A stretch of DNA of 64,000 nt from Devosia sp. (lineage in GTDB: Bacteria; Pseudomonadota; Alphaproteobacteria; Rhizobiales; Devosiaceae). The notes beneath the pieces were generated by a model, which worked only from the letters and a program-made list of their open reading frames with translations, did no database searches and had not been told where the DNA came from. Shown in pieces: positions 25,830 to 34,109 of the stretch. The translations under genes were made by a program, and so were the position numbers. The DNA lies in assembly GCF_028290435.1 (NCBI RefSeq), contig NZ_JAQGJV010000027.1, forward strand, positions 55,218-119,217. The letters are read 5' to 3'. How positions within the stretch are numbered: position 1 is the stretch's first letter; every line of letters begins with the position of its first letter.

Positions 25830-26798
25830 TCATACCTTGCTGGCCCGGGAAAGGAGCGGCCGCGTCACGTAGCGCTCCGGCAGCCGTTTGACTGCGGCTG
25901 CGGCGCCGGCTCGATGCACGGTCGAGCCGCGCAGGCTGCGCAGGACCTCGCCGGAGAACACCGCCGCGCGGAACAATGCCGTTGAGATCGTGCCGTGATG
26001 GCGCGCATAGTCGCGGATGCGGTTGGCCGTGAGTATGGCGTAGAGACGTTCATTGCGACTGTAGTCGCCCCCGATATGAACGACCTCGGCTTGAGGCACA
26101 TAGGCAATGCGATAGCCCGCCATCCTGATGCGCCGCTGATAGTCGACTTCCTCGCTATAGAGGAAGAATGTCTCGTCCCATTCCCCGACCCTGGCCCGCG
26201 CCTCCGCCGATACCGCCAAAGCCGCGCCGCTAGCCCAGTCGACGACGGCCGGCACAGCGTATTGGGCGCTATTGCAGACACATTCGCCCCGGTCGATGCC
26301 CGAACCAAGCTTGGTGCCTAGCAGCGCATCGGCCCACGCGGTTTGCAAGGACGGCTCCCGTCGCAGCGAATGAAACAGCCCGCCATCTTCATGCAGTATC
26401 CGGGGCACGGCGATGCCGACATTATGTTGCCGCAGCACTGCGACCAGCCGCGCGGCTGCGCCTGATGACAGTCTGATATCCGGGTTGAGGATCAAGACGT
26501 CAGCGTCTTCGCCGATCGTGGCGAGCGCTGCGTTAATGCCGACGGAATAGCCGCCGTTCCAACCCGTATGGACGACGCGTGCGCCAATGGGATGGGCTTG
26601 GGCTTTAGCGACGCTGGCGTCGACGGAGGCATTGTCGGCGATCACCACTTCGGTGTGGTCAATGCCACGCAGCCCTTCGGCCAAGGTGTCGAGCAGCCCG
26701 TCGAGCGTGTCGGCGCTGTTATAGGTAACCACGACAACCGCCAGCGGTCTGGCGTGTTCGCTGCGCGTCGCGCTATTGAGTTTGTTGAGGATTGTCAC
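25830..26798 (-). CDS. Glycosyltransferase family 2, rhamnosyltransferase-like
   Basis: A 322-residue protein with a GTG start. VVVTYNSADTLDGLLDTL and VVIADNASVD begin the fold. VLILNPDIRLSSGAAARLV is the NPD version of the DxD motif common in WbbL-like rhamnosyltransferases, and ASGAALAVSAEA and FFLYSEEVDYQRRIR match the same subgroup. With rfbBDAC close by on the same strand, transfer of L-rhamnose from dTDP-rhamnose is plausible but not shown. It is divergent from the WecG-like gene across a region with a 9-bp inverted repeat. Confidence 0.87.
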   Translation of the reverse strand: MTILNKLNSATRSEHARPLAVVVVTYNSADTLDGLLDTLAEGLRGIDHTEVVIADNASVDASVAKAQAHPIGARVVHTGWNGGYSVGINAALATIGEDADVLILNPDIRLSSGAAARLVAVLRQHNVGIAVPRILHEDGGLFHSLRREPSLQTAWADALLGTKLGSGIDRGECVCNSAQYAVPAVVDWASGAALAVSAEARARVGEWDETFFLYSEEVDYQRRIRMAGYRIAYVPQAEVVHIGGDYSRNERLYAILTANRIRDYARHHGTISTALFRAAVFSGEVLRSLRGSTVHRAGAAAAVKRLPERYVTRPLLSRASKV

Positions 26799-26865
26799 AC
26801 GGCGCCCCCGAAATATTCCCGAGAAATTTGCCTTGAGCCGTCGTGCTGGTGAACTAGGGATTTAA

Positions 26866-26893
26866 GGCTAAGCAGGCGTAGATTTGCTTAGCC
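26866..26893. promoter_or_regulatory. 9-bp inverted repeat in a divergent promoter region (possible operator)
   Basis: GGCTAAGCA at 26866-26874 and TGCTTAGCC at 26885-26893 are exact inverted copies separated by 10 bases, so the half-sites are 19 bases apart centre to centre (about two helical turns). It lies between the divergent glycosyltransferase and WecG-like genes. It could bind a dimeric regulator or form a hairpin in either leader. Confidence 0.4.
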
Positions 26894-27031
26894 CGTAGAT
26901 AAATATAGGCATGCTGACATTTGGTTTGGCGCCGCCGCCATTACTAGTAGTCACGCCCCGACCCATTCCGATTGATTGTTGGGGCATTGCCCGCCCCCCT
27001 AACCTGCCTCCACGCAAACGGGGAGGCTTGG

Positions 27032-27862
27032 ATGGCATTCGAGCTCGGCAGACTAAACAAGCGAACGCTCACGGGGCGTCGGGACCCCCAGCGCAAGCTG
27101 CTGTTCGGCCTTAGCCTGGACGGAATTCGGATGGACGAGGCAGTCGACAGGTGCCGGCAGGCCATCCAGTCCCGCAGGCCTGTGCTGATTGGCGTGGTCA
27201 ACGCCGCCAAGATCGTGAACCTCCGGCGCGATCCGTCCCTGAGGGATGCCCTATTGGATTGCAATATGCTGCTCGCGGACGGGCAATCGGTGGTTTGGGC
27301 GAGCCGCCTGCTCGGTCGCCCGCTCCCCGAACGGGTGGCCGGCATTGATCTGTTCGTGGAACTGCTCGATCTGGCGCATCGCCAACAGCGCTCCATTTAT
27401 CTTCTCGGCGCCAAGCCGGCCATCCTGGCGGCGCTCGAACGGCAGGTCGCCCATCGCTGGCCGGGCCTGCGACTGGCCGGCAGCCACCATGGCTACTTTG
27501 GCGAGACCGAAGCCGCAGAAATTGCGGCAGAGATCCGGGCAGCCAGTGCGGATATGCTGTTTTTGGGCATGGCATCGCCAAACAAGGAAATCTTCCTGCG
27601 AAGTTTCCAGCACATGCTCAACGTCCCCGTACTGCACGGCGTCGGCGGCTCGTTCGACGTGCTGGCTGGGCTTACCAAACGCGCGCCGCTGGCCTGGCAA
27701 AACCTGGGCCTCGAATGGGCCTATCGTTTGCTGCAGGAGCCGCGGCGGCTGTGGAAGCGCTATCTCGTCACCAACTGCGCCTTTGTGGCCCTGACCCTGC
27801 GCGAGGCGGTGCGTCCTGCGCCGGCCCTGCAACTGGACGCCTCCTCCCGATCCGAACTTTGA
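27032..27862 (+). CDS. WecG/TagA/CpsF-family glycosyltransferase
   Basis: A 276-residue GT26 enzyme that transfers an N-acetylmannosamine-type or related sugar onto an undecaprenyl-linked acceptor at the membrane. VNAAKIVNLRRDP, LADGQSVVWASRLLG, VAGIDLF and FLGMASPNKEIFL are family motifs, and GVGGSFDVLAG closes the site. ATG 27032 was chosen because GGGGAGG lies at 27020-27026; longer readings would need a TTG start. It is followed 21 bases later by a UDP-sugar dehydrogenase, so the two probably form an operon and may share the sugar (a uronic acid derivative). Confidence 0.9.
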   Translation: MAFELGRLNKRTLTGRRDPQRKLLFGLSLDGIRMDEAVDRCRQAIQSRRPVLIGVVNAAKIVNLRRDPSLRDALLDCNMLLADGQSVVWASRLLGRPLPERVAGIDLFVELLDLAHRQQRSIYLLGAKPAILAALERQVAHRWPGLRLAGSHHGYFGETEAAEIAAEIRAASADMLFLGMASPNKEIFLRSFQHMLNVPVLHGVGGSFDVLAGLTKRAPLAWQNLGLEWAYRLLQEPRRLWKRYLVTNCAFVALTLREAVRPAPALQLDASSRSEL

Positions 27863-27883
27863 CCTCTCACCGCAGGAACCATC

Positions 27884-29143
27884 ATGCTCAACGAAGTTTT
27901 TAGCGGCACGATTGCCGTGGTTGGAATGGGCTATATCGGACTGCCTACGGCAACCGTGCTTGCCACTCGCGGCATTCAGGTCATCGGCGTCGATGTCAAT
28001 CCGCGCATCGTCGAGGCTATCTCGCGCGGTGAGACGCCGTTCATCGAACCGGATCTGGCTGTCGCCGTCAGCGGCGCCGTGGCCATGGGCCGGCTCTCGA
28101 TGTCCCGCGACATGCCGGAGGCGGACGCCTTCATCATTGCGGTGCCCACCCCGTTCAATCCCGACCATACGGCCGACCTGTCCTATGTGCAGGCCGCAGC
28201 CGAAGCCATCGCGACCAAGTTGAAACCCGGCGATATCGTGGTGCTGGAATCAACCAGCCCCCCCGGTACGACCGAAAAGGTCAGCCGCTGGATCGGCGCG
28301 GTGCGCTCCGATCTGCGAATGCCCCATGTGGTGGGGGCCAGCGCCGACATCTATGTGGCCCATTGCCCGGAGCGTGTGCTGCCGGGGCGCATCATGATCG
28401 AAATGATCACCAACAACCGCGTCGTCGGCGGGCTCACCACCAGTTGCGCCATCAAGGCGGCCAGCATCTATCGGGTGTTCGCGCAGGGCGAGATCCTGCT
28501 GACCGACGCGGCCAGCGCGGAAATGGCCAAGCTGGTGGAAAATGCCTATCGGGACGTCAATATCGCGTTTGCCAACGAGCTGTCGCTGATCACGGAATCC
28601 CTCCGGCTCGACGTCTGGGAAGTGATCCGCCTCGCCAACCAGCATCCGCGCGTCAACGTGCTGTCGCCCGGGCCAGGCGTCGGAGGCCACTGCATTCCGG
28701 TCGATCCCTGGTTCATCGTGGCGGCGGCTCCCGATCTCGCCAAGCTCATCCGCACCGCCCGCGAGGTCAACGACCACAAACCCCATCATGTCGCCGACCA
28801 GGTGATCGCCAAGGCCAACCGCTTCCGGTCGCCCTCGATCGCCTGTTTGGGCCTGACCTTCAAAGCCAATGTGGACGACATTCGCGAGAGCCCGGCCATC
28901 GAGGTGGTCGAACTGATCGCCAATGCGTTGCCCGAGGTCGAAATCATGGTGGCGGACCCCTATGTGGACGAGCTCCCGCCCAGGCTGAACAGCAATGCCA
29001 ATCTGCGGCTGGTCAATGCCGGCGACGCAGTGGATCAAGCCGACATCATCGTGCTTCTGGTCGAACACGATGCCTTCAAGGCGCTGCGTCACACCCGGCA
29101 CAATGGCAAGGTGATCTACGACACGCGCGGCGCCTGGGCCTGA
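27884..29143 (+). CDS. UDP-N-acetyl-hexosamine 6-dehydrogenase (WecC/WbpA family)
   Basis: A 419-residue NAD-dependent enzyme that oxidises UDP-HexNAc twice at C6 to the uronic acid. VVGMGYIGLPTATVLA is the Rossmann motif, VAHCPERVLPG and the catalytic Cys270 in GVGGHCIPVDP are diagnostic, and GLTFKANVDDIRESPA opens the C-terminal domain. UDP-ManNAc (WecC) and UDP-GlcNAc (WbpA) dehydrogenases cannot be told apart here. With the Wbp-like genes at 37.5-40.2 kb, a role in starting UDP-diacetamido-glucuronate synthesis is attractive. The WecG-like neighbour would favour the WecC reading. Confidence 0.93.
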   Translation: MLNEVFSGTIAVVGMGYIGLPTATVLATRGIQVIGVDVNPRIVEAISRGETPFIEPDLAVAVSGAVAMGRLSMSRDMPEADAFIIAVPTPFNPDHTADLSYVQAAAEAIATKLKPGDIVVLESTSPPGTTEKVSRWIGAVRSDLRMPHVVGASADIYVAHCPERVLPGRIMIEMITNNRVVGGLTTSCAIKAASIYRVFAQGEILLTDAASAEMAKLVENAYRDVNIAFANELSLITESLRLDVWEVIRLANQHPRVNVLSPGPGVGGHCIPVDPWFIVAAAPDLAKLIRTAREVNDHKPHHVADQVIAKANRFRSPSIACLGLTFKANVDDIRESPAIEVVELIANALPEVEIMVADPYVDELPPRLNSNANLRLVNAGDAVDQADIIVLLVEHDAFKALRHTRHNGKVIYDTRGAWA

Positions 29144-29601
29144 GGGTAACGCAAAGCCCGTGCAGCGCGGGCAGCCGAATAATCTCTCGTCGATTGCATC
29201 AATCAAGACAGTCACGGCCGTCGCCCTAGGGGTCGACGGCCTTTACCATTGCGTCGGCTTGCGAGCCGTCAGGCGTGACACCAAGACGAAAATACCTAGA
29301 TTTTCCTACGACATGGCTGGCGCGGCGGCACGAGCATCACCCAGACTAAATCGTCCCAACTCTTTGGATATGGTTAACGCCGGATGGTCGCTGGGCGGCT
29401 TATGGCACTGCGCGTTAGTACTTCGTTAAGCCTATTTTTTCCCCGCGTTCACCCTCGAAAAATCTAGCCGCGCCTCCCAGGGGCTAGGCTTCATGCTACC
29501 GGGAGGTTGGGTGTGACCACCTTCTAGCTCACTCGGCTCACTTTTGGCGCTTGGCGGAGCCGGTATCCTCGCAGTTCAACTCTTGAGCGAGGCAGGCCCA
29601 A
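29144..29601. other. Non-coding gap of 458 bases upstream of the ExoY-like gene
   Basis: No convincing gene is present; short open stretches lack a ribosome site and similarity. It contains the hairpin at 29216-29241, a CTAGCTCACTCGG string at 29524-29536, and AT-richer tracts near 29285-29300 and 29430-29465 (with TATTTTTTCC). It probably holds the end of the wecC-like transcript and the promoter of the ExoY-like gene. Confidence 0.5.
29216..29241 (+). terminator. Possible terminator after the UDP-sugar dehydrogenase gene
   Basis: GGCCGTCG at 29216-29223 and CGACGGCC at 29234-29241 form an 8-bp stem with a 10-base loop, followed by TTTACC. It lies 72 bases after the stop codon. The T-run is short, so termination strength is uncertain. 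Confidence 0.45.
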
Positions 29602-30285
29602 ATGCTCGACCACCCGACTAGCGAACATACAGGCACCCGTACAACCTTGGCGCCCGCAAAGCCTCGCGCTCGCCGCGACTTCGGCTTCTATCGGGTCGGC
29701 AAGCGATTGATCGATCTTGCGCTGGTGGCGGTCGGCGGCCCCTTCTTCCTGCCCCTTATCATGATCCTGGTGGTTCTGATACGCCTGGATGGCGGCCCGG
29801 CCTTGTACCTGCAGCCGCGCATTGGGCGGGACGGCCGCGTCTTCAGGCTGTGGAAATTGCGGTCTATGGTGCCGAACGCCGAGGCGGCGCTGGCCGCCTA
29901 TCTGGACGCCAATCCCGACGCCCGGGCGGAATGGGACTCGACCCAGAAGCTGCGTCACGACCCCCGCCTGACCGCCATGGGCGGCTTCCTGCGGCGCTAT
30001 TCGCTGGATGAACTGCCCCAGCTCTGGAATGTGCTGATTGGTGACATGAGCCTGGTCGGCCCCCGGCCGATGATGCCCAGCCAGCGCCTGCTCTATCCTG
30101 GCACGGCCTATTACGATCTGCGCCCTGGCCTGACTGGGCTATGGCAGATCAGCGAACGCAATAACTGCACTTTTGCCGAGCGCGCAGCCTACGACAACCG
30201 CTACGCACAGACGGTGTCTGCCCGTGTCGACTTCGCCGTGCTGGCGCGGACCCTGGGCGTGGTATTCCGGGGGACGGGCTGCTGA
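29602..30285 (+). CDS. Undecaprenyl-phosphate sugar phosphotransferase (ExoY-like priming enzyme)
   Basis: A 227-residue bacterial sugar transferase that starts repeat-unit assembly by moving a sugar-1-phosphate to undecaprenyl phosphate at the inner membrane. It has one membrane/re-entrant helix (residues about 35-58, LIDLALVAVGGPFFLPLIM), then KLRSMVP, the catalytic segment GGFLRRYSLDELPQLWNV, and MSLVGPRP and RPGLTGLWQIS. It lacks the long N-terminal membrane region of WbaP types, so it matches ExoY. GCGAGG lies upstream of ATG 29602. It converges on the ExoF-like gene 20 bases away. Confidence 0.94.
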   Translation: MLDHPTSEHTGTRTTLAPAKPRARRDFGFYRVGKRLIDLALVAVGGPFFLPLIMILVVLIRLDGGPALYLQPRIGRDGRVFRLWKLRSMVPNAEAALAAYLDANPDARAEWDSTQKLRHDPRLTAMGGFLRRYSLDELPQLWNVLIGDMSLVGPRPMMPSQRLLYPGTAYYDLRPGLTGLWQISERNNCTFAERAAYDNRYAQTVSARVDFAVLARTLGVVFRGTGC

Positions 30286-30304
30286 AACGCAGCCCGTAAG
30301 CCGC

Positions 30305-31585
30305 TCAACGCTGCGGGCTGATATCGGCGACGGGTACGGCGGGCAGGCCCATCTGCAATTTTACCCGCACCAGATCTCCCGGCTGCAAAACACTGGCCTC
30401 GGTCGCATCCAGGATGGTGGCCTGGCCGTCCTTCTGACGCAGGATGGAATAGACCAAGCTGGTGGTCGTCGTGTGCGCCAGGATCGTGTTCTGGTCGGAC
30501 TCGACTGACTGCCGCAGCATCCGCATTGTGGCGGTCTGATTTCTGGCCAGCTTCTCTAGAGAAGCCTGTTCGTCCTGCAATTGGCTGGCGAGATCGGACT
30601 GCTGCTCGTCCTGTAGCTTGGCGAGATCACGCTCCGACTGGTTGAGGTGTTCGCGCGCCGTCATGGTGGCGATGACATTGTCCAGACGCTGCGAGCGCAG
30701 GTCGGCAAGCGCGCGCTCCGCGTCGTTCATCCGCGACACCGTCGCCGAACCCGCCTCCACCAACCCCTTCATGACTTCGACTTGCTTTTCAGACTGGGTG
30801 ATCTGCTCCTGGACCGCCTCTGCCTTCTGTTGCAACGCGTCGATCTCGGCATTGTAGAGCTCGGCAAGCTGCGTCAACCCAGTTTGCTGGCGGGCCAGCT
30901 CATTGGTATGCGCCGTGAAGATCTGCTGTTCCTGCGCGATAATTTCGGCGGTAAGCGGATCTGTCTTGCTGATCTCGGGAGGGAAGACGATCTCGGTGCC
31001 GCGAGTATATTCGGCCTTAAGGCGGGCCAGCTTGGCAGACAGGCGAAGCATATCGCTGCCAAAGCTGTCAAGGTCTGCCTGCAGCTTGATGGTTTCGGAA
31101 AGGCTGGAGGCGCCATCTGTGCGCGGCTCGCCGCCGGCAAGCGCCAGGACTTGCAAGACGGTCATTCCTGGCTGGAACGTAAATTGTCCGGGCGCCGAAA
31201 CATTGCCGACGACGTAGATCGGCGGATAGGCCAGGATTTGCACGGATGCATTGGGCGCATCGAGCAGGCCCAGCTTGGCTTGCAGTCGATCGCCGATTTC
31301 CGTGCCCAATTGGTCTGCGCTCATGCCGGTCACGTCGATGGAGCCCAGGATCGGCACCGACAGCATACCATCCGGTCCCACATCCATGTCCCCACCGAGT
31401 GCGTCCCAGCGCTTATAGTCGCCGCTCACGGCGACAAATTGCACCACGGTCAATCTCAGTTTCGTCAGCGGGGCCAGCCCCACTGTGGCAGCCATCGCGG
31501 GTGAAGCGAACCAGACGGTGTTGAGCAGCGCCGCGCAGAGAAGGGCATGACGCGAGACATTTCTGATCTTGAGTACGCTTAACAT
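30305..31585 (-). CDS. Polysaccharide export protein, ExoF-like (Poly_export and SLBB domains with coiled coil)
   Basis: A 426-residue protein with a Sec signal (HALLCAALLNTVWFASPAMAA). The export domain near 40-110 (DGMLSVPILGSIDV) and an SLBB-like segment (PPIYVVGNVSAPGQFTF, VLALAGG) are followed by a long coiled coil (about 180-380) and a C-terminal small beta segment. This layout is that of ExoF in succinoglycan-type systems, which link the co-polymerase to the outer membrane. It is divergent from the ExoP-like gene, with a shared promoter region at 31586-31782. Confidence 0.88.
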   Translation of the reverse strand: MLSVLKIRNVSRHALLCAALLNTVWFASPAMAATVGLAPLTKLRLTVVQFVAVSGDYKRWDALGGDMDVGPDGMLSVPILGSIDVTGMSADQLGTEIGDRLQAKLGLLDAPNASVQILAYPPIYVVGNVSAPGQFTFQPGMTVLQVLALAGGEPRTDGASSLSETIKLQADLDSFGSDMLRLSAKLARLKAEYTRGTEIVFPPEISKTDPLTAEIIAQEQQIFTAHTNELARQQTGLTQLAELYNAEIDALQQKAEAVQEQITQSEKQVEVMKGLVEAGSATVSRMNDAERALADLRSQRLDNVIATMTAREHLNQSERDLAKLQDEQQSDLASQLQDEQASLEKLARNQTATMRMLRQSVESDQNTILAHTTTTSLVYSILRQKDGQATILDATEASVLQPGDLVRVKLQMGLPAVPVADISPQR

Positions 31586-31666
31586 TTCTCTGAACTGCCG
31601 GGTTTGGGAAAGATAATCGCCCTAGAGTACCGCGACCTTGCTCCTTCAAGAACCGCCTACAGCGGC

Positions 31667-31679
31667 TTAGCTCGACTGG
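31667..31679 (+). promoter_or_regulatory. TTAGCTCGACTGG element in the ExoF/ExoP divergent region
   Basis: This 13-base string matches the one at 37426-37438 in 11 of 13 positions. Both lie in divergent regions of the polysaccharide locus, 101-116 bases upstream of the plus-strand start. It is a candidate site for a shared regulator, not a known consensus. Confidence 0.25.
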
Positions 31680-31782
31680 CGTAGTGCGTGTCCTCTCTCA
31701 CCCGTGTTGGCGATGGAGCACATCCTCGAATCCGCAATATGGTTTGATCTGTGAGATGGGTCAGGGACTTGGGTGAACGATT

Positions 31783-33315
31783 GTGGACGCATTAGGCAAG
31801 ATCGATTTTGGTTTCTATCTGTCCCTGTTCCGGCGCCGTCTGCCACTGTTCATGACCGTAGCGATCCTGGCAGGGGCGGGGTTTGTTGCGCTCGCCCTGC
31901 TCTGGCCGCCGTCCTACCAGGCCACCGCCAAAATCCTCGTGGAATCCCCGCAGATACCCGTTGATCTGGCCAAGTCCACCGTTCCCACCAGCGCCAGCGA
32001 ACAGTTCCAGATCATTCAGCAAGACGTCTTGTCGCGCGACAACATCCTGGCTTTGGCCGACCAGTTCGCCGTCTATGCCAATGACGTCACTCTGTCGCCC
32101 ACTGACAAGTTCGACGACATGAACCGCCGATTGAGCATTGTTCCGGCCGCGGTCTCATCGGGCGACGGTCCCGGAGCGACGGTCTACAGCATCTCTTTCA
32201 AGGCCAGCCAACCCAAGCTGGCTGCAGATATTGTCAACGAACTCGTCACCATGATCCTCAACAAGGATGTGCGGTTGCGCACGGAGCGCGCGACCGAAAC
32301 GGTCACCTTCTTTACGGAGGAGACCCAGAGCCTGGACAGCCAGTTGCGGGCGCTGGACAGCAAGGTCCTAGCGTTCAAAAACGAGCACATCAACGCCCTG
32401 CCGGACAGCATTGACTTCCGCCGCAACCAGCAGGTTGCCCAGCAGGGGCGCTTGCTGGCGCTGTCTCAGGAAGAAGCCAGCCTCAGGAAGCGCCAGGCCG
32501 ACCTCTACGAGCGCCCCTTGGGTGCTTCGAGCGTCGCCTCGAGCCCCGACGAGCAGAACTTGCAAGCCCTGCGCCAAACCTTGTCCCAGCAGCAGTCGCT
32601 GTTTGCGGAGGACAGCCCGACCATTGAGGCTCTGCGGCGCCGGATTGCGACGCTGGAAACCGCCATCGCCACGCCGGCTGCCACGGACGCCACGACGCCC
32701 TTGAGTTCACGCGACGTCGAGCTGGCCGACATCAAGGATCGCCTGGGTGCCATTGCCGAAGAGCGTGCATCGATTCAGACAGCCATTGGCGATCTGGCGG
32801 CCTCGATCGAACAGACACCCGGCAATGAGACCGCCCTCAATTCCATGCAGCGCGACCATCAAAACCTGCAAGCGCAGTACGACTCGGCCATCGGCCGGCT
32901 CGCCGAGGCTTCTACCGGCCAGCAGATAGAATTGCTGCTCAAAGGGGAACGCCTGTCGTTGATCGAAAGTGCCTTGCCGCCCCAGGAGCGTCAGGGTCCC
33001 AAGCAGAAGCTGCTGCTTCTGGCGAGTGTTGTGGCAGCGCTGCTGCTGGCCCTCGCCGCCGCTTGCGCTCCTGAACTGACCAACCGCCGCATCCGCCGGC
33101 CTGCCGAACTGGTGAGCCGCTTGCAGATCGTGCCCTATATCACCGTACCGTTTGTGGAGCGAAATTCATGGCGCGGCAAGCGCCTGGCCATGGGGCTGGG
33201 CATGCTGATCGCCGTTCCCGCGCTTCTGTTGGCAATCCAGAGCTACGCGGCTCCAATCAGGGGCCTGATGGCCCTCGCACACGTTAGTCTATCCAACAAT
33301 ATCTCCAAGCTTTAA
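31783..33315 (+). CDS. Polysaccharide co-polymerase/chain-length determinant (Wzz/ExoP N-terminal type)
   Basis: A 510-residue inner-membrane protein with a GTG start. The first membrane helix (PLFMTVAILAGAGFVALAL, about 21-39) is followed by a large periplasmic region with predicted coiled coils (about 170-380) and a second membrane helix (KLLLLASVVAALLLALAA, about 407-424), with another hydrophobic stretch near 465-485. It lacks the fused C-terminal kinase seen in Sinorhizobium ExoP; the separate ATPase-like gene 10 bases downstream replaces it. It controls length and export of the polymer with the ExoF-like protein. Confidence 0.9.
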   Translation: MDALGKIDFGFYLSLFRRRLPLFMTVAILAGAGFVALALLWPPSYQATAKILVESPQIPVDLAKSTVPTSASEQFQIIQQDVLSRDNILALADQFAVYANDVTLSPTDKFDDMNRRLSIVPAAVSSGDGPGATVYSISFKASQPKLAADIVNELVTMILNKDVRLRTERATETVTFFTEETQSLDSQLRALDSKVLAFKNEHINALPDSIDFRRNQQVAQQGRLLALSQEEASLRKRQADLYERPLGASSVASSPDEQNLQALRQTLSQQQSLFAEDSPTIEALRRRIATLETAIATPAATDATTPLSSRDVELADIKDRLGAIAEERASIQTAIGDLAASIEQTPGNETALNSMQRDHQNLQAQYDSAIGRLAEASTGQQIELLLKGERLSLIESALPPQERQGPKQKLLLLASVVAALLLALAAACAPELTNRRIRRPAELVSRLQIVPYITVPFVERNSWRGKRLAMGLGMLIAVPALLLAIQSYAAPIRGLMALAHVSLSNNISKL

Positions 33316-33325
33316 GGCCCCCATC

Positions 33326-34105
33326 ATGATCGTCGTAACCGAGCCTTCCACCCGGGAAACCATCAACGTTCAGATCCAGCCGGTCGCCCCAAATCCTGCG
33401 ATATGGTCGGCCATGCCGACGCTGCCGGTTGACCCACGAGTGATGGCCAAGGGCCGCATCGTGTCGTTCCAGCGGCGCCATCCGGCCGCGCTTGCCTTCG
33501 ACATCATGCGGACCAAATTGCTGAAGGACGCCACCGATCAGCACTGGACCAGCCTGGGCATTACCTCGCCCACCGCCGGCAGCGGCAAGGCGACCGTCGC
33601 CGTCAATCTGGCCATCAGCCTGACCAAGCACGCCAAGATCCGCGTCGCCATCGTTGATCTCGACCTGCGCCGCCCGCGCATCGCCGCCATATTTGACCAT
33701 AGCGGGCGCTACACCACCGCCCAGTTTCTGCAGGGCGAATGCCTCATCGAGGACTTCTTCGTGCGGGTTGGAGACAATCTGGCGATCGGCGCCAGCCCCG
33801 ACGCCAGCAGCTATCCGGCCGAACTGCTGCACGGCCAGAGCGCAGCCCACATGCTGGGACGCGTGCGGGACGAACTCAAGGCCGACATGATCATCTACAA
33901 CCTGCCCTCATTGCTCGAAAGCGACGATTGCCTGGGCATGCTGCCCCTGGTGGACGCCACCCTGCTGGTGATTGGCGCCGAATACGACACCGTCAGCGAC
34001 ATCGATGCCTGCGAGCGCGAGTTGCAGCAGCATACCAAACTGCTGGGTGTGGTGCTCAACAAGTGCCGCTACAAGACCGAGCAGAACATCAACTTCCAGA
34101 TTTGA
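33326..34105 (+). CDS. CpsD/ExoP-type P-loop ATPase-like protein with altered nucleotide-binding residues
   Basis: A 259-residue protein of the BY-kinase/ParA type expected to work with the upstream co-polymerase. The P-loop reads TAGSGKATVAVNLA, so the usual Ser/Thr after GK is Ala. Walker A-prime is normal (VAIVDLDLRRPR), and the Walker B region reads MIIYNLPS, with Asn where homologues have Asp. There is no C-terminal tyrosine cluster; the tail KCRYKTEQNINFQI has one Tyr. It may bind but not hydrolyse ATP, or act purely as a scaffold. It lies 10 bases after the co-polymerase gene and converges on the secretion genes. Confidence 0.85.
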   Translation: MIVVTEPSTRETINVQIQPVAPNPAIWSAMPTLPVDPRVMAKGRIVSFQRRHPAALAFDIMRTKLLKDATDQHWTSLGITSPTAGSGKATVAVNLAISLTKHAKIRVAIVDLDLRRPRIAAIFDHSGRYTTAQFLQGECLIEDFFVRVGDNLAIGASPDASSYPAELLHGQSAAHMLGRVRDELKADMIIYNLPSLLESDDCLGMLPLVDATLLVIGAEYDTVSDIDACERELQQHTKLLGVVLNKCRYKTEQNINFQI

Positions 34106-34109
34106 GCGT

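Noticed and set aside
29160..29429. 89-codon frame in the gap upstream of the ExoY-like gene
   Set aside because: There is no ribosome site and it runs through the hairpin at 29216-29241; more likely non-coding.
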